From positions 558,001 through 622,000 of the forward strand of contig CBDFFP010000002.1 in NCBI GenBank assembly GCA_965246855.1: 64,000 bases of DNA, given 5' to 3'. The DNA comes from UBA1952 sp965246855. Lineage in GTDB: Bacteria; Bacteroidota; Bacteroidia; Chitinophagales; Chitinophagaceae. A program made the position numbers and the translations under genes. Under the pieces are notes generated by a model, which made no database searches, was not told the DNA's origin, and saw only the letters and a list, made by a program, of their open reading frames with translations. This document shows, in pieces, positions 33,997 through 43,272 of the stretch; the first letter of the stretch is position 1; each line of letters opens with the position of its first letter.

Positions 33997-35406
33997 GTGA
34001 ATTACTTTATATACTGGTACGATTATGCGCTGCTGCCTATTTATTTAGGGGGGTGTCTGTTGCTGCTGAATGGTTATTTTTCTACCCGTTCTTATTCTTC
34101 CTCGCCCGAACTGAAGCGCTATTTTATCCGGGGGATGTGGCTAAAGTTTGTTGGGTGTATTGCTATTGGGATGATTTACGAGTATTATTACAACGGGGCG
34201 TATGACGGGCGTTTCTTTTTTGAAGGGGGGAAGATGCTAAGTAAGTATTACTTCCGGCATCCGTCGGAGATATTTCGGGTATCCTTCCTGGACATGAAGG
34301 ACTTCAACGCCAGGAATTTAGATGGGCTGAATACGTTTGATGCGAACATTTTTGCGCAATCTTCTTTCAATGTAGCCAAGATAGCAGGTTTATTGAACCT
34401 AGTGAGCTTCAATGCCTTTCTGCCTTGTTCGCTGTTGTTCTGCACCTTTGCCTACTTTGGAATATGGAATTTGTTTATTTTCATTATAAAGAATTACAAC
34501 GTTACTTTTAAGGTTGCTGCCTATTGCACCATCTACATTCCTTCGATCCTCATGTGGGATTCCTCTATTTTTAAAGACACAATAACATTCACGGCGCTGT
34601 GCTGGCTTTATATATGCGGGTACCACATTTTTATCAAGCCCAGCAATCTTGTAAATAATGTAGCCGGTGCCATAATATCTGCTTCACTCATCATTGCTGT
34701 GAAGGTGTACATTCTTGGGGCGTTTATGCCGCTCTATATATTTTATATATTCTCGTCCCTCAAAACGCGCATCAAGAACAAGGCGGTGCGCAACTTGGTT
34801 ACGCCCATCATTTCTGTTGTGGCTATTGGCTCTATCTTGGGTATTATGCAGAACCTAGGAAGCGTTTTAGGCAATTATTCTTTGGAGAACGTAGCAGAAA
34901 CAGCCGGCACTACCTATGGATATATCTCTGAGCTTACTGCCGGCTCCGCTTATAACTTGAATGTAGATTACGGGTCTCTCTCTGGTATGTTGAAGTCCAT
35001 ACCTGCTGGTATCAATGTAACACTCTTCCGACCCTATCCTTGGGAATATCTGAAACCCTTTACACTGTTCGCTTCTTTAGAAAGCATGGTGATACTCTAT
35101 TACACTGTAAAAATATTTCGGGCAATTGGTTTGAAAAAACTTTTTAGCGCAATTGGCCAAGACCCGACGATTCAGTTTGGTCTTCTGTTTAGTTTTCTCT
35201 TTGCGTTCATGGTAGGTATCTCCTCTTCCAACTTCGGAACACTGGTTCGGTACAAGATTCCCATTCTGCCATTTTATACCCTGTTTCTGGCTTTGCTTTA
35301 TCAACGCTATTTTCCAAATGACCCGGAGGTTTCCCGCATCGTTCAGGAAACGCCTGAAGAAGAAGAGCCGGAACCGGCAGAAACAGCGTTAAGAACCGCG
35401 ATGTAA
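33997..35406 (+). CDS. polytopic membrane protein, possible polysaccharide polymerase
   Basis: This 469-residue protein starts at a GTG seven bases after UXS and has about ten hydrophobic helices (for example LLPIYLGGCLLLLNGYF, VNNVAGAIISASLIIAVKVY and FGLLFSFLFAFMVGISSS). A loop containing SSNFGTLVRYKIPILPFYTL lies near the C-terminus. The layout resembles Wzy-type polymerases and O-antigen ligases, but no signature is decisive. The C-terminus is acidic (ETPEEEEPEPAETA) and overlaps a convergent gene by 64 bp. Its base composition is more AT-rich than its neighbours, as usual for Wzy. Confidence 0.65.
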   Translation: MNYFIYWYDYALLPIYLGGCLLLLNGYFSTRSYSSSPELKRYFIRGMWLKFVGCIAIGMIYEYYYNGAYDGRFFFEGGKMLSKYYFRHPSEIFRVSFLDMKDFNARNLDGLNTFDANIFAQSSFNVAKIAGLLNLVSFNAFLPCSLLFCTFAYFGIWNLFIFIIKNYNVTFKVAAYCTIYIPSILMWDSSIFKDTITFTALCWLYICGYHIFIKPSNLVNNVAGAIISASLIIAVKVYILGAFMPLYIFYIFSSLKTRIKNKAVRNLVTPIISVVAIGSILGIMQNLGSVLGNYSLENVAETAGTTYGYISELTAGSAYNLNVDYGSLSGMLKSIPAGINVTLFRPYPWEYLKPFTLFASLESMVILYYTVKIFRAIGLKKLFSAIGQDPTIQFGLLFSFLFAFMVGISSSNFGTLVRYKIPILPFYTLFLALLYQRYFPNDPEVSRIVQETPEEEEPEPAETALRTAM

Positions 35407-36461
35407 ACCGGCGCAACGCTCTTGATAGAATATTGCTCCTCCACCCGTTTCCGGGCTGCAATACCAATGCGGGCGCGCAATTGGGCATCTTTCATCAACA
35501 GACGCAGCCTCTCCTTCCATTCCTGCGGCGTTTTCACTAGAAAGCCGGAAACGCCGTCCTCCATGATGCGGTGATTTGCGCCAAGCGCAGTTGCCACCGT
35601 TGGAATGCCGAGACTCATATATTGCAACGCTTTTAGTCCGCTTTTGCCCAAAACCCACTGCTCGTCGGGCAACGGGTATAAGCCGATGTCTATTTGTTGC
35701 AGGTTTGGAATCTCGCCTGCTGCCGTCCACGGGTGCGCTTCCACTTCCACGCCTTCCATCTGAAATTCCTTGTCGCCCATCACCAGCAGGCGGAAAGGCT
35801 GTTCCTTATAAAGTTCCTGTAACACATCTTGGAGCAGTAGCAGGTAGGGCGCGGTGCTGTGGCTCCCACTCCAACCCAGAGTCAGTTTCTGGTTATTGCT
35901 GTAAGGATTCACCGGCTGATATCGCTCCGTATCTATCGTAGAAGAAATATCAGTTGTGTTGGGGTTGTATTGCCGCACAAATTCGTCTAAGAAAGGCGTA
36001 CATGTGATGACATGTTGTGCCGCTTTCATTAAAACAATCGGCTTTTTCCGGCCTTTCAGAATCTGTTTCCAGCCGGTGATGTGCGAGGCGTTTTTAAGGA
36101 AAATCAGATCGTCTATGTCGTAAATCATCTTCCTGCCGGCGAGCTTTCCAAAAAGCCATTCAAAAATAGCCGGGCCGACGGGTGTAATCCATAAATGCGT
36201 ATAAACAACGTCATATTTCCCCAGCCGGAACAAGTCGCGCGTCCGCCTGAGATAGCCCCGCAACATCGCCGTTAGCTTTCCCCAAGTGTGACCGGGTTTA
36301 TACATTACGCGCCACGCTTCCTCATCGTAAAAAGACGACCACTCCACCTCGTAGCCCGCTTCGCGGAACTGCGCGTAGTATTGCTCAAACTTCAGTCTTT
36401 GGCTGGGCGCTTTATCAAACGGATAAGGCACCACAAAAAGGATCCGCTTAGTCTTTGCCAT
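35343..36461 (-). CDS. GT4-like glycosyltransferase
   Basis: This 372-residue protein has a GT-B fold: MAKTKRILFVVPYPFDKAPS at the start, YDVVYTHLWITPVGPAIFE, YDIDDLIFL, and the donor domain with LGWSGSHSTAPYLLLL and LGKSGLKALQYMSLGIPTVA. The second Glu of the usual E-x7-E motif is replaced (Lys and Gln occur here), a variation seen in some GT4 subgroups. It is the last of a three-gene glycosyltransferase group, overlaps the preceding gene by 14 bases and runs 64 bases into the convergent membrane-protein gene. Confidence 0.85.
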   Translation of the reverse strand: MAKTKRILFVVPYPFDKAPSQRLKFEQYYAQFREAGYEVEWSSFYDEEAWRVMYKPGHTWGKLTAMLRGYLRRTRDLFRLGKYDVVYTHLWITPVGPAIFEWLFGKLAGRKMIYDIDDLIFLKNASHITGWKQILKGRKKPIVLMKAAQHVITCTPFLDEFVRQYNPNTTDISSTIDTERYQPVNPYSNNQKLTLGWSGSHSTAPYLLLLQDVLQELYKEQPFRLLVMGDKEFQMEGVEVEAHPWTAAGEIPNLQQIDIGLYPLPDEQWVLGKSGLKALQYMSLGIPTVATALGANHRIMEDGVSGFLVKTPQEWKERLRLLMKDAQLRARIGIAARKRVEEQYSIKSVAPVYIAVLNAVSAGSGSSSSGVS

Positions 36462-37692
36462 GAAGGAACCGGCGATAAACGTTATAATATTTGTCTGCCC
36501 CGTAAGTCAGGGAATAATGGCTCAGGTCGTAGTGCATGTCTTTGGGCGGATGCTGAACGAGCCACTCCGCCGCCGCCCGGTAGTTCTCCGCGTTAAAGTC
36601 GTTCAACAGAAAGCCGCAATTGAGTTCTCCAAAAACCCTTTCTGCATCGCCCACACCCGTGTTGGTAATAACAGGTTTCCCCATCGCCAGCATTTCGTAT
36701 TGCTTGGTGGGCGAGCAGGCCTGTTTGGCAAAAGTAGGCGTGATAAAGAAAAAGCCGTAGTCTATAATAGAAATGTGTAGCGGCATTTTTTCACGCGGAG
36801 AGCGGGTAACCACTACCCGGTCGCGGGAAACACCTTGCGCATCGGCTACCCGGAAAACTTCTTCCGGGTCGTTGTTCACCATAAACAAAAGCTTTGCGTT
36901 GGGAATGTGCGCTGCGATCACCTTAAAACACTCAAAATACTCTGGCAGCTTATAAGTCCTGCCAATGCTCCCTACATAGCCCAAAACGGTTGCGCCGGTA
37001 AGTCCGTATTTTTCCCGCAAGGCTGTTTTTTCTTCCGGCACAATGACCGCCGGATTGTAATGTTGGAGGTCGGCGCAGCAGGGAATCACCGTTACGGTAT
37101 CGTCAGTTTGCTGCGGGTATTTCTGTTCTACAATTTCGCGGGCGGCATACGTAAGACTTATCACATGATCGGCGCGCTTAAAAAGGCTTTTCTCAAAACG
37201 CCGTAGCAGTGCGTAAGTCACCCGGTGAGCGCGGTTTTTCAGGTTCAGCCGTCCGGTTTCAATGGCGGAATCTACCCAGAAATCGCGTTTATCAAAAATA
37301 AGTTTTTTGCCTGTCATGCGCTTGATGAGCAGCCCAACCATCGACGCGAAATAGCTGCGCCCATGAATCACAGCACACTTATTCCGAACAGATACTTGGA
37401 AAGCCCGGACAACAAAACGTCCAAAATCAAGCATTTTTAGATGTATTCCCCGGCCTTCGGTGAACTGCAACCGATGCCATATAATTCCTTCGGCATCCAA
37501 CATTACCTGTGTTTGCATTATTTTGGGCATATGGCTCACTTTCTCGAATGTTACCAGATGCAGCAGAATGCCTTTGGCCCGGCAGGCGCGCAGGTAAGGC
37601 AGTACTTGCGACTGGCCAATCGGGTCTGTAAGTCCATCATAAGAAAGATACATAACAGACTTTGTGTCCGTCGTGCGTTCCGTGTTATTCAT
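36448..37692 (-). CDS. GT4-like glycosyltransferase
   Basis: This 414-residue GT-B protein carries VMYLSYDGLTDPIGQSQVLP near the N-terminus, IFDKRDFWVDSAIETGRL, and a donor domain with LGYVGSIGRTYKLPEYFECF and SPTKQYEMLAMGKPVITN. The acidic motif is reduced to YE. The start overlaps the upstream gene by eight bases and its end overlaps the next gene by fourteen, so the three genes are tightly coupled. The sugar transferred cannot be told from sequence. Confidence 0.87.
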   Translation of the reverse strand: MNNTERTTDTKSVMYLSYDGLTDPIGQSQVLPYLRACRAKGILLHLVTFEKVSHMPKIMQTQVMLDAEGIIWHRLQFTEGRGIHLKMLDFGRFVVRAFQVSVRNKCAVIHGRSYFASMVGLLIKRMTGKKLIFDKRDFWVDSAIETGRLNLKNRAHRVTYALLRRFEKSLFKRADHVISLTYAAREIVEQKYPQQTDDTVTVIPCCADLQHYNPAVIVPEEKTALREKYGLTGATVLGYVGSIGRTYKLPEYFECFKVIAAHIPNAKLLFMVNNDPEEVFRVADAQGVSRDRVVVTRSPREKMPLHISIIDYGFFFITPTFAKQACSPTKQYEMLAMGKPVITNTGVGDAERVFGELNCGFLLNDFNAENYRAAAEWLVQHPPKDMHYDLSHYSLTYGADKYYNVYRRFLHGKD

Positions 37693-38920
37693 TCAAAGTA
37701 TTTTGTATCATCTCGTGCCACTCGCGGCTAAAATGATGGATATCATAGTCGGCGGCCCGTTCCTGCGCGGTGCGGGAAATCTTTCCCCACTCTTCTTCTC
37801 CAAGCGAAAGCATTTCCTCTATTTTTTCCGCCCACAGCGCGTCGGTAGCCGCGTCGTCGGGAATGGGCATCAGGTAGCCGCCGGTTGCGGCTTCGGCTTT
37901 AGTGCGGGGCTGTTGGATGTTGAAAGGTGTTTTCCCCTGCATAACCTCCGAGACGCCGCCGTTTGGACAATCGCTTGCAAGCACCGGGCAGCCGCAGCTC
38001 ATAGCCTCTAATAGCACAAGCGGAACGCCTTCTCCCCGGCTTGGAAACAAAAGGAGAGAGGTGTTCCTGAAAACAGGAAATACGTTTTGCTGAAAAGGTG
38101 CAAAATAAACGTCTTTTTCGTCTTTTGGATAACCTTCAGACAAGTCGGCGAGAGTGAGACCAGCCTTCAGAACTTGGACTTGCAGAGCGGCTTTTTCCGG
38201 ACCTTCACCTACATAAAGCAGTTTTGCGCCCGTTGGTTTTATTAACCGGAAGATGCGAACAAGTGATGCTGTATTTTTTTCATGCGACAGCCGACCGACA
38301 GCTGTAAGCACCCGTTTTTGGGAGAAGAGTTTTTGCAGTGCTTCGGCGGGCGCTTCCGTTGCAAGCAGGGCCGCGCGCTGATTATCCACGGGATTGGAGA
38401 TAACCTGAATTTTGGATGCGGGGATTTTAAAAAAATCCGTCAATTCTGGTACCAAGTTGCTACTCACCACCACCACTTTATGCAGGCCGGTGTAAACAAA
38501 AGATACCAAGCGACGCGCTTTGAGCATCATCCAGTTGTGATGGCTGTGCAGAATCGTAGTATGAATAACGGCGATTTTTTTTTCGTCTCCTGCCAAGCGA
38601 TTTACCCAGTCCGTAGGCCACAAGTTGCTGATAGTAACATATATATTATTTTCTTTTTTAAACCGACTTAATCTGGAAACAGCGCCTCTGTAGCGTTTCA
38701 GTCGTCCCCGAAAGCCGCCTCCAGTGGAAAGTCCCAAAGAATTTACATTTACGCCTGGAAGATGGGGAAGCGCAGCAGGCTGATACAGCGCACAGTAATA
38801 CACTTCATACACTCCCTGACCGGCCAGCGATTCTGCCAAGGTTGCTGCCACTTTTTCTGCTCCTCCTTGTCCGGCGTGTTCCACCAGAATAAGAATATTT
38901 GTTTTAGGCTGATTCCCCAT
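37685..38920 (-). CDS. GT4 glycosyltransferase
   Basis: This 411-residue protein begins MGNQPKTNILILVEHAGQGG with the GGAEKVAATLAESL signature, and has SHEKNTASLVRIF and the E-x7-E motif in SRGEGVPLVLLEAMSCGCPV near residue 315. It is a typical GT4 retaining enzyme. It is first in the three-gene group 38920 to 35343. An 86-bp gap separates it from the transglutaminase-like gene. It probably extends the repeat unit on undecaprenyl phosphate. Confidence 0.92.
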   Translation of the reverse strand: MGNQPKTNILILVEHAGQGGAEKVAATLAESLAGQGVYEVYYCALYQPAALPHLPGVNVNSLGLSTGGGFRGRLKRYRGAVSRLSRFKKENNIYVTISNLWPTDWVNRLAGDEKKIAVIHTTILHSHHNWMMLKARRLVSFVYTGLHKVVVVSSNLVPELTDFFKIPASKIQVISNPVDNQRAALLATEAPAEALQKLFSQKRVLTAVGRLSHEKNTASLVRIFRLIKPTGAKLLYVGEGPEKAALQVQVLKAGLTLADLSEGYPKDEKDVYFAPFQQNVFPVFRNTSLLLFPSRGEGVPLVLLEAMSCGCPVLASDCPNGGVSEVMQGKTPFNIQQPRTKAEAATGGYLMPIPDDAATDALWAEKIEEMLSLGEEEWGKISRTAQERAADYDIHHFSREWHEMIQNTLNE

Positions 38921-39006
38921 TAAAAAAGCTGTTTCTGTATGTGTTGATTGCTTCCTTTATAAGGAATACAAGACTTTATAGCCTGATTTTGCTCCGGTAA
39001 TCTATT

Positions 39007-39777
39007 TTACGGCCTTCTTCTCCACAAAAAAACAGCGAGCGAAAGTGGCAGAATCCAAAGCAGGCGCGAACCCCATTTGGTAGCCGTATGAAAAAGACTG
39101 GCATTAGGCGCGGGAGGCGCATCAACCACTCCGTATTCTTTAAACACCAGTTGTTTTGATAGATAGGAGGAGTCCAGCCGTCCTTTATACATAACAGGAA
39201 TAAGATTATTGTTCTTTATAGAATCAAAGCTAATCCTTCTGTTATTAACGTAAACAGGTTCCAGATTGGTGTCAAAATAATACCATTTTCCTTCTATAGA
39301 AGCCTCCAGTGCGTAATGTCCTTCAAAACCCACTTTCCGGGAGCTGATTCCTTTTCTTTTTAAAGCTTCCATCATCACCATGCTTTGCTGGCTGCAGGCG
39401 GCGCGGGAATATTTCAAAATATCATCCGTCAAAACAATAGCGGAAAGGTCTTCGGAGACAAAATAACCAGCGAGTGCAGCAATCCAGTTTTCGGATAGCG
39501 CGTAGTGGCTGTATTCGTGATAGAATCTTTTTCTTACAATCGTATCCAGTTCAACGGCGTACTGCAATTTCCCTGTGTCGTCTCCTTTCGAACCAATCGT
39601 AGAATCCGTTACCCGAAGCAAATCGTCTACACTTCTGACACGTTGTACCAAACCGGGGTCATAGGTATCCCAACTTGCCTTTATAGTGTGTGGAAAAACC
39701 AGATGCACCGGAAGAAAATTCGGCAGCAGCAGCAGAAAGCTTAGGATAAAGAGGAAGACAGAAAACTTTCTTCTCAT
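39007..39777 (-). CDS. membrane-anchored transglutaminase-like protein
   Basis: This 256-residue protein has an N-terminal hydrophobic helix (residues 5-25), a periplasmic domain, and a C-terminal helix (residues 235-250) ending FLWRRRP. The domain contains a Cys-His-Asp series in the order of transglutaminase-like proteases: C128 (SRAACSQQSMVMMEALKRKG), H154 (FEGHYALEASIEGKWYYFDT) and D169. It may process or cross-link a periplasmic protein of the export system. No homologous polysaccharide-locus gene was recognised, so the role is open. Confidence 0.7.
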   Translation of the reverse strand: MRRKFSVFLFILSFLLLLPNFLPVHLVFPHTIKASWDTYDPGLVQRVRSVDDLLRVTDSTIGSKGDDTGKLQYAVELDTIVRKRFYHEYSHYALSENWIAALAGYFVSEDLSAIVLTDDILKYSRAACSQQSMVMMEALKRKGISSRKVGFEGHYALEASIEGKWYYFDTNLEPVYVNNRRISFDSIKNNNLIPVMYKGRLDSSYLSKQLVFKEYGVVDAPPAPNASLFHTATKWGSRLLWILPLSLAVFLWRRRP

Positions 39778-39815
39778 ATTTACAGAGTAATACTAAAATG
39801 CAAAATGATTAGGAA

Positions 39816-41717
39816 TCAGGACATCCATTTTTGATACCACATCTGAAATTGAAGTAGATACCAGACTTTCACGTGCATTTCCGTGCGCCCGCCATAGTAA
39901 TCGCGCAGCAGTTTTTCCACCGCTTCTCTTTTAAACAGCCCGTGCGACAAGGCTTTTCCACTCAAATGTTCGCGCACCAGCGGCTCCAGTTCGCCGTGCA
40001 TCCAACTGTCTATCGGAACACCAAAACCCATTTTGGGCCGGTCCATCATCTCTTTGGGAATATACTTATGCACAATCTGACGCAACGGATATTTTTTAAT
40101 ACCCTTGTGATACTTGTAATCCGAAGGAAGGCGTGCAGCAAATTCCACGATGTTTTGGTCCAGAAAAGGTTCTCGCCCTTCCAGCGAAACGCTCATGGTG
40201 GCACGGTCTACTTTCTGCAAAATATCGTCAGCCATGTAGGTCTGATAGTCCACCGCCATCATGAACGAAAGCGCGTCGTAGTTTTCCTTCTTCAGCTCTG
40301 TGCTTGTATGCGAAGTGCGTAACAGGCGAGTAGGCCGGGCCATCAGTTCGCGGATGTCTCTGTCATTAAAAACCTGACTCAGATTTTTGAGCAGTTCTGC
40401 CGGCGACGGGTCGCGGAGCAGGTTGCGCAGCTTGTCGTAGCGGCTGTGGAAATTGGCTTTGTGCTTCAACACCGGAATACGCTCCGAGGAAATGGCGCCC
40501 ATCGCAGCAGCCGCCATTTTGCGCAGGGGCATGGGGATGGAAGACAGTTTTTTGCCGTAGCGGCTGATGTAATCGTAGCGGTTGTAGCCCGCAAAAATCT
40601 CGTCGCCTGCGTCCGCAGAAAGGGCCACCGTCACTTTCTCACGCGCCATCTTGCTTACCAGAATGGTCGGAATGGCGCTGCTGTCGGCGAACGGCTCGTC
40701 ATAATACTGCGGCAGCGTGGGCGCGATGTCCATCGCTTCTTTTACGGTGCAGTAATACTCCGTGTGGTCGGTTCCGAGACGCTGGGCAATTTCGCGCGCA
40801 AACGGCGCTTCGTCCAGCTTGTTGTCCGTCGTGCCGATGGTGAACGTTTTGAGCTTTTCGGTGCGGTTGCTTTGAAGCAAAGCCGTTACGCAGGTGCTGT
40901 CGTAGCCGCCGCTGAGGAAGACACCCACCGGCACGTCGGCCACCATGCGGTACTCGAAAGATTTTTTCAGGATGCGCTCGGTTTCTTCTATCGCTTCCGG
41001 CAAAGAAATCTTGAGCTTCGGCGCGTTGTAGGCGTCATACACGTTCCAGTATTGCTCCACCGTGATTTTGCCGCTGTTCAGGTTCAAGCGCAGAATGTGG
41101 CCGGGCAGCAGTTTCCACGTGTTCTGGAAGATGGCGTGCGGGGCCGAAACGTAGCCATATTGCAGGAAAGAGGCTACCGCTTCGGGGTCAATTTCCTTCT
41201 TGAAGCGCGGGTGTGCCATCAGGTTTTTCAGCTCCGAGCCGAAAAGGAAGAGGTCGTCCTGAAGGGAATAATACAAGGGCTTCACGCCGGGCCGGTCGCG
41301 AATGCAAATCAGCTCTCCCTTGTGCGTATCCAGCAGCGTGATGGCAAACATGCCGCGCCATTTGTGGATAGACGCTTCGCCCCACTGTTTCCAGCCGTGG
41401 AGAATCACCTCCGTGTCGCTGTGGGTTTGGAAGGTATGGCCAAGTGCAATCAGTTCCTTCCGGATTTCGGCGTAGTTGTAAATCTCTCCGTTAAACACAA
41501 GGCTTAGCCCTTCGAAGTGCATGGGCTGATCGGCGGCGTGGCTGAGGTCAATAATGGAAAGGCGGGCGTGGGAAAAGCCGACTTGTGCTTTTCCTGCTTC
41601 GGTGAGAAACTCGCCGTGGCCGTCTGGTCCGCGATGGCTCATACAGGCCGACATGGCGCGCAAATGCGTCTCGGCACTTCGTTTTTTAAAGTCGGCAAAG
41701 CCGGCTATTCCGCACAT
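39816..41717 (-). CDS. asnB: asparagine synthase, glutamine-hydrolysing
   Basis: This 633-residue enzyme has an N-terminal class II glutaminase domain with the nucleophile Cys2 (MCGIAGFADFKKRS, and NGEIYNYAEIRKELIALGH) and a C-terminal synthetase domain with the PP-loop VFLSGGYDSTCVTALLQ near residue 264. It makes asparagine or, in polysaccharide loci, amidates other carboxylates; several such genes modify uronic acids in surface glycans. Its position inside the locus favours a sugar target, for instance the GalNAcA made by the first two genes, but the sequence does not prove it. A promoter-like TTTG/TATCTTTC pair lies upstream. Confidence 0.92.
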   Translation of the reverse strand: MCGIAGFADFKKRSAETHLRAMSACMSHRGPDGHGEFLTEAGKAQVGFSHARLSIIDLSHAADQPMHFEGLSLVFNGEIYNYAEIRKELIALGHTFQTHSDTEVILHGWKQWGEASIHKWRGMFAITLLDTHKGELICIRDRPGVKPLYYSLQDDLFLFGSELKNLMAHPRFKKEIDPEAVASFLQYGYVSAPHAIFQNTWKLLPGHILRLNLNSGKITVEQYWNVYDAYNAPKLKISLPEAIEETERILKKSFEYRMVADVPVGVFLSGGYDSTCVTALLQSNRTEKLKTFTIGTTDNKLDEAPFAREIAQRLGTDHTEYYCTVKEAMDIAPTLPQYYDEPFADSSAIPTILVSKMAREKVTVALSADAGDEIFAGYNRYDYISRYGKKLSSIPMPLRKMAAAAMGAISSERIPVLKHKANFHSRYDKLRNLLRDPSPAELLKNLSQVFNDRDIRELMARPTRLLRTSHTSTELKKENYDALSFMMAVDYQTYMADDILQKVDRATMSVSLEGREPFLDQNIVEFAARLPSDYKYHKGIKKYPLRQIVHKYIPKEMMDRPKMGFGVPIDSWMHGELEPLVREHLSGKALSHGLFKREAVEKLLRDYYGGRTEMHVKVWYLLQFQMWYQKWMS

Positions 41718-41759
41718 AGGCTTATGGAAGTCAGGACTTTAACCCGGTTGAGAAGATGC

Positions 41760-41791
41760 GAAAGATAGACCGGGCGCGCTGCTTCTGCAAA
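41760..41791 (-). promoter_or_regulatory. probable promoter of asnB
   Basis: On the leftward strand TTTG (41791-41788) and TATCTTTC (41767-41760) are 20 bp apart and lie about 43 bp before the asnB start codon. Spacing is good; the -7 box has one mismatch. Confidence 0.6.
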
Positions 41792-41947
41792 TATCCGTCG
41801 GAAACAGTGTTATTGATACGACGAAGAAATAAGAATGGATGTTTTCCGGACAGAAAAATTGCAGAAACCAAAAACGCTTTCTGAAACAGAATCTACGAAC
41901 ACGGGCAAATAGAATTAAAATAATTTTATTGTGTTTCCTACAGTAGT

Positions 41948-43042
41948 TTAGGGCACATGATTTTTAATTGCGGTATATTTATCATACACTTCTATCAATC
42001 TTTGCCGATAAACACTGGGATGAGATATGGAACGTGCTTTAATTTTTCCAGCGTCCGCCATTTGAGGCAAAAGCAGTTTTCCATCATAAATATCTTTTAG
42101 CTTTTCTGCAAGTGCTTCTTTTCTTGCCAAATCGAAATAATAAATTGTATCACCGGCAACCTCTTGAAAAACAGGAATATTAGATGCCAGAACAGGCAGC
42201 CCTATCGCCATTGCCTCCAAAGGCGCAATACCAAAACCCTCATAATTAGACGAAATCAAATACAAATCATAGTCGGGAAGAATGCGGTCCACTTCTTGCG
42301 CAACGCCCATAAACCGGACGTTCTTTAAGTCATGTTTCGCCACAAAATCTTTCAGCATTCTTTCCTCATGACCATTTCCATAAATATCTAATGTTATTGG
42401 AAGGTCTTTTAGCTGACTAAAAGCCACCAATGTATGGATATAATTTTTTTGCGCCTTCAATTTGCCCACCGAAACACATTTTAAAGTATCTCCCGGTTTG
42501 TAATGGCTGTTGGCTTTGGTATTAAAAAAAGCCTCGCCCACTACGTTATAAACCACATCGCCCGTGCCGGAATGGTGCACGTGTTTTTGATAATCTTCTA
42601 ATGCAAGTTTAGAAACGCCAATTAAATGATGATAACTTCTTGCCGTAATTCGCTCCATCGGCAAGGCAAACCGATTGGCGTCGAAAGCATCAACACTATA
42701 CGGATTATGTAATGAATAAAAAAGAGGTATGGAAGACGGACAAGCAAAGCGGGTCAATAAACCGGCGGTTTGCAGATGTGCATGCACAAGCGTGGGCTGA
42801 TAGCTGCGAATGATTTTCCGTAAATGAAGCGTTCCTGAAAGCCATTTTTTGGGCGATAATGCATGAAGGCAATAATGAGACTTTATATATGGCTCTATTT
42901 CCTTCAGCAAATCGCGGGGGGGCGCAAGGGTAACTACTACATGCTCATATTCGGGCAATAGTTTTATGGTATTGCTAAGCAATACTTCTGCGCCGCCACG
43001 CCCAAAAGAATTGATTACATGTAGAATTCTCTTTTTCTTCAT
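41948..43042 (-). CDS. GT4 glycosyltransferase, copy A of a paralogous pair
   Basis: This 364-residue GT4 protein starts at the ATG at 43042 (MKKKRILHVINSFGRGGAEV). The E-x7-E motif is in YEGFGIAPLEAMAIGLPVLA near residue 287. It is clearly paralogous to the gene at 45819-46895 (LLPEYEHVVVTL against LLPEYEHVLVTL; SHYCLH against KHYCLH; RFMGVAQEVDRILP against RFMGTSREIPKILP). The coding DNA is more AT-rich than copy B. The pair flanks the amidotransferase cassette. Confidence 0.92.
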   Translation of the reverse strand: MKKKRILHVINSFGRGGAEVLLSNTIKLLPEYEHVVVTLAPPRDLLKEIEPYIKSHYCLHALSPKKWLSGTLHLRKIIRSYQPTLVHAHLQTAGLLTRFACPSSIPLFYSLHNPYSVDAFDANRFALPMERITARSYHHLIGVSKLALEDYQKHVHHSGTGDVVYNVVGEAFFNTKANSHYKPGDTLKCVSVGKLKAQKNYIHTLVAFSQLKDLPITLDIYGNGHEERMLKDFVAKHDLKNVRFMGVAQEVDRILPDYDLYLISSNYEGFGIAPLEAMAIGLPVLASNIPVFQEVAGDTIYYFDLARKEALAEKLKDIYDGKLLLPQMADAGKIKARSISHPSVYRQRLIEVYDKYTAIKNHVP

Positions 43043-43272
43043 ACGCTTTGTTCCCAAAGAAGAGCCTTACACTGAAAGTAAGCTTTTTCTTTTCTGGAAT
43101 TTTTTCCCGAAATCAGCAACAGAGACTGATTATCATGTTGAAGTTTTAAAAATTAATTCGTTACTGGTTGATTTTGAACGCTTTTGAGGTGGAAAGGTTA
43201 GGTCGCTTTTGCAAACCCCTGCCTTTCTTGTCCGGCTTCCAACACCATTAAGGGTGCGCTTTTCCGGGGCGC

